Positions 28,838 to 39,305 of a DNA stretch of 64,000 bases are shown here, in pieces; positions within the stretch are counted from its first letter, which is position 1; the number at the start of each line of letters is the position of its first letter. This stretch comes from Radicibacter daui. GTDB lineage: Bacteria; Pseudomonadota; Alphaproteobacteria; Radicibacterales; Radicibacteraceae. A program made the position numbers and the translations under genes. The stretch lies in contig CP131056.1 of NCBI GenBank assembly GCA_030657355.1, positions 310,001 to 374,000 on the forward strand. Direction: 5' to 3'. Below the pieces are notes generated by a model. It was given only the letters and a program-made list of their open reading frames with translations. It was not told where the DNA came from and ran no database searches.

Positions 28838-30136
28838 TTACCTTTGTGTCAGCAGTGCAGCAGCTTCGGCCGGCAGGCGCGCACCGTGCGTATTTGCACC
28901 ATCAAGGATGGCGCCGCTGAAGACGGCACTGTCGAACCGGCCGCCACGCAGGTCAGCCCCAGAAAGATTGGCCTGTTCGAAGCGGGTCGGCCAGATAATC
29001 GACTTTTCGGCCTTTTCGCTCGCCACCAGTTCGGTCGGGCTGGCATCGGCCTCGCGCAAGGAAACGCTGCGCAGGTCGGCGCCGTTGAAGCGCGCGCCGC
29101 GGAGCAGGCATCGGGTAAAGCGGGCTTCCATAAGCTTGGCGCCGCTGAAATCGGCGAGCATCAGCCGGCTGTCGCTCAAATCCGTTGCCCGCATGTCAGC
29201 GCCGGAGAAGTTGGCACCGCTCAGGTCGCAGGCTGTGATGGAGACGCCGACAAGGCTGCGGCCGGAAAAATCGGCCCGCTGGCCCTTGCGGCCATTGGAG
29301 ACGATCCATTGCACATGGGCATCGAGAATTTCCTCGATCTCCGGCGTCAGACCCTCCCGTTTGCCGACGAGCGTGTCGGAAAGGTTGGCGCCCTCGGTCA
29401 GTGCCCTGTCCATCGCGACATTGATCAGGCTGGCAGCGCGCATATCGCAGCCGGCGAAGTTGGTGCCTTCCACTCTGGCGCCATCCAGCACCGCACCCTT
29501 CATCTTGCAGCCGATCAGGGTGGCTCCGGAAAGGTCCGCTCCCGAGAGGTTGACCCCGAAGAGATTGGCGCCGGAGAGCGTGGCATTGGAGAGGTTGGCG
29601 GAAGAAAGGTCGGCCCGGTCCATCTGCACACCGGCCAGCGAGGCCCCGCTGAGATCGGCACCGTGCAGGTCCGCTGCACGTTCCTCGGTGCGTTTGCGGG
29701 TGCCCTCCCAGCGAATGAACTGTCCGGGCCGCAGGTCGGCGCCATCCAGTATGGCGCCCCGCATGACGGTTTCGGAAAAGTTGGCACCCCGCAGGTCAGC
29801 CTTGCGCAACGTGGCGTCGCTGAGGTCGGCCATGGCGAAATTGGCGCCGAACAGGTCGGAAAAATCGAAATCGCACCCCTGCAGAATGGCTTCGGCGAAG
29901 GTGCTGCCGGTGAGGATACCCTGCCGGAACGGAACCCCGTTCAAGGCCATGCGGCCGAAATCGGTCATGCGCCGATCCAGCCGCATGCCGTCGCGCCGGC
30001 CGGCCAGAAACAGCGCGTGCTGACGCAGCGCCTCGGCCAGCGCCCGCATGCGCGGGTCCGCCGCCAGCACCCTCGATCCGGCACCTGCAGGTGCCGGGGG
30101 GCGCTGGGCAGTAACCGGGAGTGGGGGGGTGGCCAT
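28838..30136 (-). CDS. pentapeptide-repeat protein with two beta-helical blocks
   Basis: This 432-residue protein is built mostly of A(D/N)LXX pentapeptide repeats, a right-handed quadrilateral beta-helix. The first block (about residues 58-250) includes ANFAMADLSDATLRKADLRG and ADLSSANLSNATLSGANLFG. A spacer with VQWIVSNGRKGQRADFSGRSL (about 265-290) joins a second block to residue 425, itself interrupted around residue 375 by a non-repeat loop (ELVASEKAEKSIIWP). No signal peptide or enzyme domain is visible. Pentapeptide proteins such as MfpA/Qnr mimic DNA, but most are uncharacterised, and this spacer-containing type is one I cannot assign. The gene appears monocistronic upstream of the glutamate dehydrogenase gene. 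Confidence 0.9.
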   Translation of the reverse strand: MATPPLPVTAQRPPAPAGAGSRVLAADPRMRALAEALRQHALFLAGRRDGMRLDRRMTDFGRMALNGVPFRQGILTGSTFAEAILQGCDFDFSDLFGANFAMADLSDATLRKADLRGANFSETVMRGAILDGADLRPGQFIRWEGTRKRTEERAADLHGADLSGASLAGVQMDRADLSSANLSNATLSGANLFGVNLSGADLSGATLIGCKMKGAVLDGARVEGTNFAGCDMRAASLINVAMDRALTEGANLSDTLVGKREGLTPEIEEILDAHVQWIVSNGRKGQRADFSGRSLVGVSITACDLSGANFSGADMRATDLSDSRLMLADFSGAKLMEARFTRCLLRGARFNGADLRSVSLREADASPTELVASEKAEKSIIWPTRFEQANLSGADLRGGRFDSAVFSGAILDGANTHGARLPAEAAALLTQR

Positions 30137-30290
30137 GGATGGGTTACGTTCTTATGTGTTCCGGACCGGACTTTAGCATGCGGGCGCAGGGTTTAGCTGG
30201 AGTGCAGGCGGATAGGGTTCAGTGGAAAGCGCTACCATCTGAATACAATATGATGCCTGATGTTGATGGAAAGTTAACCGGATATGTCAG

Positions 30291-30318
30291 AAAAACGCCG
30301 CCCCGGTCCGGGGCGGCG
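30291..30318 (-). terminator. rho-independent terminator of ohrR
   Basis: On the minus strand a 9-bp GC stem (arms 30296-30304 and 30310-30318, loop 30305-30309) is followed by TTTTTCTGAC. It ends the ohrR transcript and separates it from the pentapeptide gene. Confidence 0.88.
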
Positions 30319-30344
30319 CCTTTCGTCTTTACTGCTGGCCGGCT

Positions 30345-30809
30345 TCAGCGGCCGGTGGCGTTCAGCAGGTCTTCCCGCAGCAGGGTGAGCCGGGCTTGCA
30401 GCTGCTGCATTTCCGCCAGTGTGCAGCCGGTGGCGGCGCCGACCTGCTGGGGAACGGCCAGGGCTTTCTGGCGCAGCTCGCGTCCCTCGCCGGTAAGGCT
30501 GATGCGAACCTGGCGCTCATCGGCGGCGTCGCGGCGGCGGGCGATAAGGCCGGCCGCCTCCAGCCGCTTCAGGAGTGGCGTCAGCGTGCTCGATTCCAGC
30601 ATCAGCTTCTCGCCGATGGCGCCTACGGTCTGGTCGTCCTGCTGCCAGAGCGTCAACATCACCAGATATTGCGGGTAGGTGAGACCGATGCTGTCCAGCA
30701 ACGGCTTGTAGACGCGGTTGAAGGCGTGGGCAGTGGAATAGACGGTAAAGCACAGCAGGTTTTCCAGCTGCAGCGCTTCATCGGCGGAAAGCTGGTCGGG
30801 AGCGGTCAT
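30345..30809 (-). CDS. ohrR: organic-peroxide-sensing MarR regulator OhrR
   Basis: OhrR represses ohr until a reactive cysteine is oxidised by organic hydroperoxides. This 154-residue MarR protein has the family's ENLLCFTVYSTAHAFNRVYKPLLD N-terminus with the sensor Cys20 and Tyr residues that polarise it, LTYPQYLVMLTLWQ, helix-turn-helix VGAIGEKLMLESSTLTPLLKRLEAAGLI and wing RRRDAADERQVRISLT. Cys129 would serve as the resolving cysteine of two-Cys OhrR as in Xanthomonas. The start ATG at 30807-30809 has GAGGAGG upstream; the longer open frame is leader. It is divergent from ohr with operators between. Confidence 0.96.
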   Translation of the reverse strand: MTAPDQLSADEALQLENLLCFTVYSTAHAFNRVYKPLLDSIGLTYPQYLVMLTLWQQDDQTVGAIGEKLMLESSTLTPLLKRLEAAGLIARRRDAADERQVRISLTGEGRELRQKALAVPQQVGAATGCTLAEMQQLQARLTLLREDLLNATGR

Positions 30810-30859
30810 GGTGCGTCCTCCTCGCTCAAGGGTGCGCAGCCGCCCGCGGGCGACAAAAG

Positions 30860-30896
30860 ATCGTGCACAATATATCGTGCGATAAAGAATCGCAAA
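30860..30896 (-). promoter_or_regulatory. ohrR promoter with operator half-sites
   Basis: On the minus strand TTTGCG (30891-30896) and TATATT (30869-30874) are spaced 16 bases, a plausible sigma-70 promoter. The ATCGTGC motif occurs twice here, at 30860-30866 and 30874-30880, matching the half-sites found at the ohr promoter, so OhrR probably represses itself. Confidence 0.55.
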
Positions 30897-30901
30897 CACG
30901 C

Positions 30902-30944
30902 TTGACGCATGGCTGGGATGTGATTATTAAGATCGTGCACGATC
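30902..30944 (+). promoter_or_regulatory. ohr promoter and OhrR operator
   Basis: TTGACG (30902-30907) and TATTAA (30925-30930) are spaced exactly 17 bases. Directly after the -10 element lies a perfect 14-bp palindrome GATCGTGCACGATC (30931-30944), overlapping the predicted start site. A further TTGCACGAT half-site follows at 30948-30956. Position and symmetry fit OhrR repression. Confidence 0.72.
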
Positions 30945-31020
30945 AAATTGCACGATAAATAATAATCATCAAACACGGCGCCGCGGTTGGTGCCGGCATC
31001 CAAGCGGAGACAAGCAGATC

Positions 31021-31443
31021 ATGAAGGTGCTCTATCAGACCTCTTCCACCGCCACTGGCGGCCGTGACGGTTCCGTTCGCAGCGAAGACGGCGAACTCGC
31101 CCTGAAGCTGACTGTTCCCAAGGAACTCGGCGGCCCGGGCGGTGGCGGTCACAATCCCGAGCAGCTGTTCTCGGCCGGTTATTCCGCCTGCTTCCTTGGC
31201 GCGATGCGCTTTGTCGCCGGCCAGGAGAAGATCACCGTTCCGGCTGACGCCACCGTCAAGGCCACTGTCGGTATCGGTGCCAACGACAAGGGCCCGGGCT
31301 TTGCCATCACCGTGGCACTGGAAGTGACCATCCCCGGCATGGACCGTGCGACGGCCGAGAAGCTGGTCGCCACCGCCCACACCGTGTGCCCCTACTCCAA
31401 CGCCACCCGCGGCAATGTGGATGTTCAGTTGAGCGTCGCTTGA
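31021..31443 (+). CDS. ohr: organic hydroperoxide resistance protein Ohr
   Basis: Ohr is a thiol peroxidase of the OsmC superfamily that reduces organic hydroperoxides, using lipoyl groups as electron donor. The 140-residue protein has the diagnostic motifs GGPGGGGHNPEQLFSAGYSACFLGA with the peroxidatic Cys57 and the partner VCPYSNATRGN with Cys123, plus an Arg (residue 20) in the active-site loop. The length is typical. The ATG follows GGAGACAAGCAGATC, and ohrR is divergent with an OhrR operator over the promoter. Confidence 0.97.
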   Translation: MKVLYQTSSTATGGRDGSVRSEDGELALKLTVPKELGGPGGGGHNPEQLFSAGYSACFLGAMRFVAGQEKITVPADATVKATVGIGANDKGPGFAITVALEVTIPGMDRATAEKLVATAHTVCPYSNATRGNVDVQLSVA

Positions 31444-31465
31444 ACCATCCTTTTTGCCGAGGCAG

Positions 31466-31505
31466 AAAGGGCGCCTTCCCCTGCGGGAAGGCGCCCTTTC
31501 TCTTT
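31466..31505 (+). terminator. rho-independent terminator of ohr
   Basis: A perfect 15-bp stem (31466-31480 with 31485-31499, loop CTGC) is followed by CTCTTTGTT. It lies between convergent ohr and the deoxyribosyltransferase-like gene and can act in both directions. Confidence 0.88.
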
Positions 31506-31539
31506 GTTGCTCAACGCGGCGGCCCGGAACGTGGTTCCG

Positions 31540-32112
31540 CTAGAGCAGGGCAGCCGCTGCCAGCTTGAGGCACTCCTCGAAACCGCCCAGATCGCTGTAG
31601 AGCCGCTCGCGCGGCACGTCGCGTCGCACGAAGGCCCCGCCACGGGCGAGGATGCCGCCATCCAGCATCAGGTTGTCGCCCATGCCGTGGTTCTCGACAC
31701 TCAGCCCGTCCGGCCCTGCCATGCCGCCGGTGGGGCGGGGCACCAGCTCGCCCTGATAAAAGTCATCCCGGACGCGGTCGAAATAGTCGCGCGGCTCGTT
31801 GCTGAAGGCCCAGACCGAGCGGCCAAGGGCGCACATGAAGCCCAGCTCATAGACTGTGCCGACATCCGCGCTCACCCCGCGAAAGGGCGTGAGATTGGCG
31901 ATCACGGCATCCGAGGCCATCATCAGACCCTCATTGGCCGCACTGATCTTCATGCCATGGGTGAAGGGATCGAGCCCGTCCCGCTTTACCAGATCCCCCG
32001 GCGCCATCGGCTCAAAGCCATAACGGCTGCACAGCAGTTTCTTCTCGGCAATCACAGCCCGCGCTTCCGGCAGAAAGACTTCAGGGCCGGCGAGATAGAT
32101 TTTCAAAGCCAA
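31540..32112 (-). CDS. nucleoside 2-deoxyribosyltransferase family protein
   Basis: This 190-residue protein has the NDT fold pattern: KIYLAGPEVFLPEAR at the start, GLDPFTHGMKISAANEGLMMASDAVIANLTPFRGVSADVGTVYELGFMCALG with the Asp and the catalytic Glu of the family in the GTVYELGFM motif. True members transfer deoxyribose between bases; related proteins hydrolyse modified nucleotides. I cannot predict the substrate. It starts with TTG, with GGAGG eight bases upstream. It lies 37 bases behind pseI on the same strand, so it may be the last gene of the pseudaminic acid operon, though a link in function is not obvious. Confidence 0.85.
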   Translation of the reverse strand: MALKIYLAGPEVFLPEARAVIAEKKLLCSRYGFEPMAPGDLVKRDGLDPFTHGMKISAANEGLMMASDAVIANLTPFRGVSADVGTVYELGFMCALGRSVWAFSNEPRDYFDRVRDDFYQGELVPRPTGGMAGPDGLSVENHGMGDNLMLDGGILARGGAFVRRDVPRERLYSDLGGFEECLKLAAAALL

Positions 32113-32149
32113 TTGGGCGACCTCCGGGAGGAGCGATCAGAGTTATCGG

Positions 32150-33205
32150 TCAGGCGTCCGGGGCCGCTTCAATATCTGACCAGGACAGAGGCGTGGCACG
32201 GGCTATGGGGCGCCGGGCGACAGAACCGAGCACCTTCGGCAAGTCCGCAGGCGGCAGCCCGTGACCGGGGCGTACAGACCGTACATTGTCGACCGTAAGA
32301 CGTTCGCCCGTTGCAATATCCCTGGTCGCATAAAGAGAGCGACGGAACTGGGCGTTGCCTTGTTCTGATCCTTTCGGATCGTAGTTGATCCGGCCCAGGG
32401 CACTCCAGGCCATGTTGCAGTCACGAACCAGTACGGCGAATTCTTCGGGCTCGAGGGAAAAGCCGGAGTCTGGCCCGCCATCGGCCCGTCGCAGGGTCAG
32501 ATGCTTTTCGATCACGGTGGCCCCGAGCGCGACCGCTGCAACACTTACCGCGGTTCCCTGGGTGTGGTCGGAGAGCCCGACCGGACAGCCAAAGGTCTGG
32601 CCGATATGCGGCATGGTGAGCAAATTCGAATCTTCTGCGGGAGCCGGGTAGGAGGAAATGCAATGCAGCAGGACGAGCTCGCGGCAGCCGGCAGCGCGAG
32701 CCGTTGAAACGGCTGCTTCGATTTCTCCAAGATTGGCAAGGCCGGTTGACATGATCATCGGTTTTCCCTGCCGCGCGACGGTCTCGATCAGCGGCAGATC
32801 TACCAGCTCGAAGGAAGCAATCTTGTAGGCCGGAGCACCAAGGCCGGCGAGAAGGTCTACTGCAGAGGCGTCGAACGGAGACGAGAATATAACGATCCCC
32901 AGATCCGCAGCCTTCTGGAACAATGCTTCATGCCATTCCCAGGGCGTGTGTGCTTCCTCGTAAAGATCATAAAGACGGCGGCCTCCCCAAGGGCCGCCCT
33001 TGATGAGAAATTCGGGCCGGTCGCTGTTCAGCGTTATCGTGTCCGCCGTATAGGTCTGCAGTTTGACTGCGCTCGCTCCGGCATCCTTGGCGGCCTCAAT
33101 AAGGGCAAAAGCCCGGCCTATGTCGCGATTATGGTTGCCGGACATCTCGGCAATAATGAACGGGCGTGAATCTTTCCCTACGGGGACGCCAGAAATCTCA
33201 AACAT
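32150..33205 (-). CDS. pseI: pseudaminic acid synthase
   Basis: PseI condenses 2,4-diacetamido-2,4,6-trideoxy-L-altrose with phosphoenolpyruvate to pseudaminic acid. The 351-residue product has the NeuB-type barrel: FIIAEMSGNHNRDIGRALIE-like segment with AKDAGASAVKLQTYTADTITL, the SSPFDASAVDLL and GLSDHTQGT motifs, EKHLTLRRADGGPDSGFSLEPEEF for PEP and metal binding, and a C-terminal SAF (antifreeze-like) domain from about 285. The AEMSGNHN...TADTITL pattern fits PseI better than NeuB or LegI. The ATG directly follows the pseH stop (TGAAATG), so translation is coupled. It is the last synthesis gene of the cluster. Confidence 0.93.
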   Translation of the reverse strand: MFEISGVPVGKDSRPFIIAEMSGNHNRDIGRAFALIEAAKDAGASAVKLQTYTADTITLNSDRPEFLIKGGPWGGRRLYDLYEEAHTPWEWHEALFQKAADLGIVIFSSPFDASAVDLLAGLGAPAYKIASFELVDLPLIETVARQGKPMIMSTGLANLGEIEAAVSTARAAGCRELVLLHCISSYPAPAEDSNLLTMPHIGQTFGCPVGLSDHTQGTAVSVAAVALGATVIEKHLTLRRADGGPDSGFSLEPEEFAVLVRDCNMAWSALGRINYDPKGSEQGNAQFRRSLYATRDIATGERLTVDNVRSVRPGHGLPPADLPKVLGSVARRPIARATPLSWSDIEAAPDA

Positions 33206-33206
33206 T

Positions 33207-33737
33207 TCAGATGCTTTCGCTGAAGTATCGGGCTTCGAGTTCTTTATGGCAGAAAAGCCAGGTTTCCCGATCCAGTCCAAATCGTAGGACCTTTGGTCCG
33301 GCGTCTGCACGTCGGGTAAATCCGAGCCGCAAATGGGTGTTGATGGAAGCGATGTTATCCTGCTTGGTGATTCCGGCGATATAGGCAGCCTGCTTCCTGG
33401 TAAAAAGGAACTCCAGCATCAGCAGAAGCATTCGGCTGCCCGACCCCGGGGCAGTGTGCTCGGCGCCGATATAGAAGCCCCACTCCCATGTGCTGGCGTC
33501 ATTCTTCGTCTGTGTTGCGTTCACATGGCCGAGCGGTTTCCCGTCCTCTTCAAAGATGAACATAAGGACGTCGGCCCGTCTTAGCTGCCTTTCAAGCCAG
33601 CTTGTATGGCGTTCCCAGACCGGAGCGGCTGAGTCGAACATCCAGCGCCTTACGGAGGTTCGGGAACGCCAGTCAAATAGCAGCCTGGCGTCATTCATGT
33701 TTACCGGCCTTATGGCGTAACGTTGCTTTGCAGTCAT
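33207..33737 (-). CDS. pseH: UDP-4-amino-4,6-dideoxy-L-AltNAc N-acetyltransferase (GNAT)
   Basis: PseH acetylates the 4-amino group of the UDP-sugar made by PseC. The 176-residue protein has the GNAT fold: RYAIRPVNMNDARLLFDWRSRTSVRRWMFDS at the start, the WEWGFYIGAEHTAPGSGSRMLLLMLEFLF acetyl-CoA region, and NIASINTHLRLGF at the end. The start ATG directly follows the pseG stop in the arrangement TGAAATG, identical to the pseH/pseI junction. This fixes the start despite possible ATG codons inside pseG. Confidence 0.9.
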   Translation of the reverse strand: MTAKQRYAIRPVNMNDARLLFDWRSRTSVRRWMFDSAAPVWERHTSWLERQLRRADVLMFIFEEDGKPLGHVNATQTKNDASTWEWGFYIGAEHTAPGSGSRMLLLMLEFLFTRKQAAYIAGITKQDNIASINTHLRLGFTRRADAGPKVLRFGLDRETWLFCHKELEARYFSESI

Positions 33738-33738
33738 T

Positions 33739-34839
33739 TCAGGACAAGGCCATTGCATCGACAACTCTTGTACTTCCTTGTCCGTCGCACAGCCCCGCTG
33801 CTGCGGCACTCATGCGGCGCCATGTTGCCCGATCCCGGCTAATTGATCGGTAGGCGGAAAGAAATCTGGCGCTGTCGAACTTTGCGCCCTCCCCAAGGTA
33901 AATCGCACATCCACTCGCGTGTAGACCGATTGCCGGCCGGTGTTGGTTATCGGCAAGGCTGAAAACCAGGGCAGGAAGTCCGAGGCAGCAGCGCTCCCAG
34001 CTTGTTCCACCGCCGGCGCCGACGGCGAGATCGCACAGGCTCATCAAGCTGGCGACCTCATTGCTATCGATGTGGAGACAGAGCCGGCTTCCGTTAGCTT
34101 CTGCGAGCGATTGAAGCGACGGTAAGGTCCGGGCCGAACTGCCGATGGCTATATGGATGAGCGCACCCGTCGGGAGTAGCGCCCGGGCAATTGTTTCGTT
34201 CATGCCCCCGGCATCCATCATTCCCATGGAGACAAAAACCGTGGGTTCGGCATCGGGCGGTTGACGCGAAGGAAGCGTCTTTTGTCTTGAAGCCGCAAAT
34301 TCCGGCCTCAGCAACGCATAATCCGGCCCCAGAAGAAGTCGCGGACCGCCCCGGAGGCGCCGGTTATATGCGTCCAGAAAGCTCGCATCGGGCAAATTCT
34401 GGTTCAGCAGGAGATCGCAGTCGATATCGCGATCTGCCACGTCATCGATGACAAGAATATGGTTTGTCAGGTCGCGTGCACGGCGATGCCAGCGAGCGTC
34501 CAGTGCATAATGATCGACGACCAGCCAGTCCAGTCGGCCGTTGACGCTGCTTGCAGACGCCGAAAAATCCGTCCAATCCTTCGTCCAGGAAACTTCCAGC
34601 CATTGCTGGTGGGGAGGGCCTTCCTGTTCTGTCGGGGTGCTTTCTCCGGTGGGGGGAGGCAGCCAGATAACGTTGTGCCCCTCGTCCTTCAGCTTTGTGC
34701 CCAGATTTCCCTCAAGCTCGCGCACAAAAAAAAAGCAAGACGCACCAATGCTTCGTAGAGCATTCGCCAGAACGAGGCAGCGCATGATGTGCCCGCCTCC
34801 AATTTGGCGGGACGCATCAACGCGAAAACCGATTTTCAT
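33739..34839 (-). CDS. pseG: UDP-2,4-diacetamido-2,4,6-trideoxy-beta-L-altropyranose hydrolase
   Basis: PseG removes UDP from the diacetylated sugar. The 366-residue GT-B-like protein opens with MKIGFRVDASRQIGGGHIMRC, containing the GGGHxxR motif with catalytic His17 that defines PseG. It continues with LVVDHYALDARWHRRARD and VIDDVADRDIDCDLLLNQN, and has the UDP-binding GAGGGTSWERCCLGLP near residue 300. It overlaps pseF by four bases (ATGA) and touches pseH, consistent with tight operon translation. It is slightly longer than the Campylobacter enzyme, typical for alphaproteobacteria. Confidence 0.93.
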   Translation of the reverse strand: MKIGFRVDASRQIGGGHIMRCLVLANALRSIGASCFFFVRELEGNLGTKLKDEGHNVIWLPPPTGESTPTEQEGPPHQQWLEVSWTKDWTDFSASASSVNGRLDWLVVDHYALDARWHRRARDLTNHILVIDDVADRDIDCDLLLNQNLPDASFLDAYNRRLRGGPRLLLGPDYALLRPEFAASRQKTLPSRQPPDAEPTVFVSMGMMDAGGMNETIARALLPTGALIHIAIGSSARTLPSLQSLAEANGSRLCLHIDSNEVASLMSLCDLAVGAGGGTSWERCCLGLPALVFSLADNQHRPAIGLHASGCAIYLGEGAKFDSARFLSAYRSISRDRATWRRMSAAAAGLCDGQGSTRVVDAMALS

Positions 34840-35551
34840 TGCTTCTCCTGAAGCGCTTCCGAGTGGCTATTCTCGGTGAGGCGACGAAACAGAAGTTCAG
34901 CAAGCTCCCAATCTTCCAGGGTGTCTATGTCCTGCACCTGCGTACGCGGGAGCTTGATGGCCGCCGCGCCCTGCCAAAGCGACAATCCCTCGTCCAGCCA
35001 GGCTGTGCGGGTGCCCCAGTAGAACTGCCCCGCGTCATGCCAGCACTCTTCCAGATCTTGCGAACGCCGCGGCATGGCGTCGGGATCCACAGGAACCAGC
35101 CGGTTCAGGCTGTCGGTGCGCAAGGCTCTCTGAATGGGAAAGTCAAAACCCGTAACGGTGAAGGCAAAATTACTGGCCGTATCTTCCAGCAGCGTCAATC
35201 CAGCCTGCAGAGCTGCGGCCGTTACGAAGGGGGCCGTCGGGTAAAGGCAACATGCCGCTTCGCAGAGTACCCCCAACTTTTCCATTTCCCGCACGGCATG
35301 CCGGACGACCGGGACCGTGCCCGTGAAATCGTCGGCGAGAGCCGCCGGTCGCATGAATGGCACGTCGGCACCGAACTCACGGGCGACGGCTGCGATCTCG
35401 TCGTCATCTGTTGAAATAACAACGCTGGTGAAGATACCCGCCTTGCGAGCAGCCTCAATTGAATAGGCGATAATCGGCTTGCCAAGGAAGGCACGTATAT
35501 TCTTTCGCGGAATACGCTTGCTGCCACCCCGGGCCGGTATCACGCACAGCA

Positions 35552-35552
<1 letters not shown>
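34836..35552 (-). CDS. pseF: pseudaminic acid cytidylyltransferase
   Basis: PseF activates pseudaminic acid with CTP to CMP-pseudaminic acid, the donor for transfer. The 238-residue protein has the CMP-NeuAc synthetase pattern: IPARGGSKRIPRKNIRAFLGKPIIAYSI with the nucleotide-binding loop, STDDDEIAAVAREFGADVPFMRP, LYPTAPFVTAAALQAGL and a metal-binding DIDTLEDWELAE at the end. The RIPRKN and GQFYWGTRTAWL segments fit PseF. The start overlaps the pseC stop by one base (TGATG) and its stop overlaps pseG. Confidence 0.94.
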
Positions 35553-37920
<2,368 letters not shown>

Positions 37921-39276
37921 ATGTCGATCGCACTTGTCGGTTTTCGAAAAAACGTTTTAGAGCATTTGTTAGAATATAATTTTGATATTTCCTATTTTAT
38001 TGGATCGGAAAAAAAGGAAACTGCGTCTATTGATGACATAGAGTCTGTATATTATGATGATTTATTTTGGATGAAGCGTGCTGAATTTTCTTCGTCACTG
38101 AATTTAGATGTGGCGAATAAGGTTAGAAGTGCGTGTTATCATCTGTTTATTAGGACGCATTATCGACATCATAGCAGGTCGAATCCAAGGGCGGAAAGTT
38201 GGCTGGATTTTAACAATCATTTTGAGTCAGCTCTTCAATATTATTGGAATGTTATTGAAAGGAATAACATAAAAACGGTAATATTTTCGAACATTCCTCA
38301 TGAGGCTTCTTTAATAATTTTGTATTACTTATGCATGTATTTGGGAGTAGGTACTTTTGTATTTCTGCAATCTCAATTTCCGGGTCATTTTTTTGCTGCA
38401 AAAACAATTGATGGTATGGGTTTAGATAAATTTCGTGAGGATGCTGATTTTCGCATAGTTATGAATAAGAATCCAAAGCCCCCTTATTACATGGCATGGA
38501 GAGTGTCCGTAAATAGAGGTTATTTTTATAAGAATTATTTTCTTATATGTACAAAGATATTGTTAAAGATTATGTCATTTTCTTTTATTTACAATAAAAA
38601 TTCATTTCGTAAAAGTTTTACAAAGCTTAGAAAATTATCATCTATTTACAAACAGCAAAATCTCCCTGAGAGTTTATACTCAAAATTTGAATCTGGTGAA
38701 AAGTATATATATTTTCCTCTCCATCTTCAGCCTGAAATGACTACAGACATACTTGGTGGAAAATATTGTGATCAGCTTTTGGCGATAGAAGAATTAGTGA
38801 GAATTTTACCAAAAGACATTTTTGTGTACGTTAAGGAAAATCCTAAACAAACTACTTATATGAGAGAAGAAAGTTTTTATCAAAGATTGTCTTTAATTAA
38901 TAGAGTGAAATATATGTCAATGGATGTTTCGAGTTATGACTTAATAGATGGCTCTCAAGGTGTGGCGACAATAACAGGGACGGCTGGATGGGAGGCCTTG
39001 CAAATGGGAAAGCCGGTAATTGTATTTGGTGCAGCTTGGTATCGAGAATTATCAGGTGTTTTTGATTGGAATAAAGATGCCGAGAAGGCGGTAAGCGGAC
39101 TTTTAATGTTCGAACACAACAATGATGCCTTGGAGCAATCTTTGTGGGAAAAATCTAAACAAATTTTTCCTGGTGTTTTGGATGAAAATTACAAGGTTCT
39201 TCTTGAAGATTTTGATCATTTAAAGAACGCAAAAATCGTGGCCGAGAGTATACAGAAAATACTGGGGCAGAAATAA
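37921..39276 (+). CDS. KpsS/KpsC-like capsule glycosyltransferase, candidate pseudaminyltransferase
   Basis: This 451-residue protein is encoded by strongly AT-rich DNA (about one third G+C by eye) in a G+C-rich genome. Its C-terminal half follows the capsule-polysaccharide synthesis pattern (PF05159-like, as in KpsS/KpsC): YIYFPLHLQPEMTTDILGG, DIFVYVKENPKQ, and the donor-site ATITGTAGWEALQMGKPVIVFGAAWY. The N-terminal half is poorly conserved, with IFSNIPHEASLIILYYLC. Related KpsS-like proteins were proposed as pseudaminyltransferases in Acinetobacter capsules. Position divergent to a complete CMP-pseudaminic acid operon suggests this is its transferase, but the acceptor is unknown and the assignment is inference. 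No membrane segment or signal peptide is obvious. Confidence 0.7.
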   Translation: MSIALVGFRKNVLEHLLEYNFDISYFIGSEKKETASIDDIESVYYDDLFWMKRAEFSSSLNLDVANKVRSACYHLFIRTHYRHHSRSNPRAESWLDFNNHFESALQYYWNVIERNNIKTVIFSNIPHEASLIILYYLCMYLGVGTFVFLQSQFPGHFFAAKTIDGMGLDKFREDADFRIVMNKNPKPPYYMAWRVSVNRGYFYKNYFLICTKILLKIMSFSFIYNKNSFRKSFTKLRKLSSIYKQQNLPESLYSKFESGEKYIYFPLHLQPEMTTDILGGKYCDQLLAIEELVRILPKDIFVYVKENPKQTTYMREESFYQRLSLINRVKYMSMDVSSYDLIDGSQGVATITGTAGWEALQMGKPVIVFGAAWYRELSGVFDWNKDAEKAVSGLLMFEHNNDALEQSLWEKSKQIFPGVLDENYKVLLEDFDHLKNAKIVAESIQKILGQK

Positions 39277-39305
39277 CCCTCTATTAATTTTATTTCTGGG
39301 ATTTG

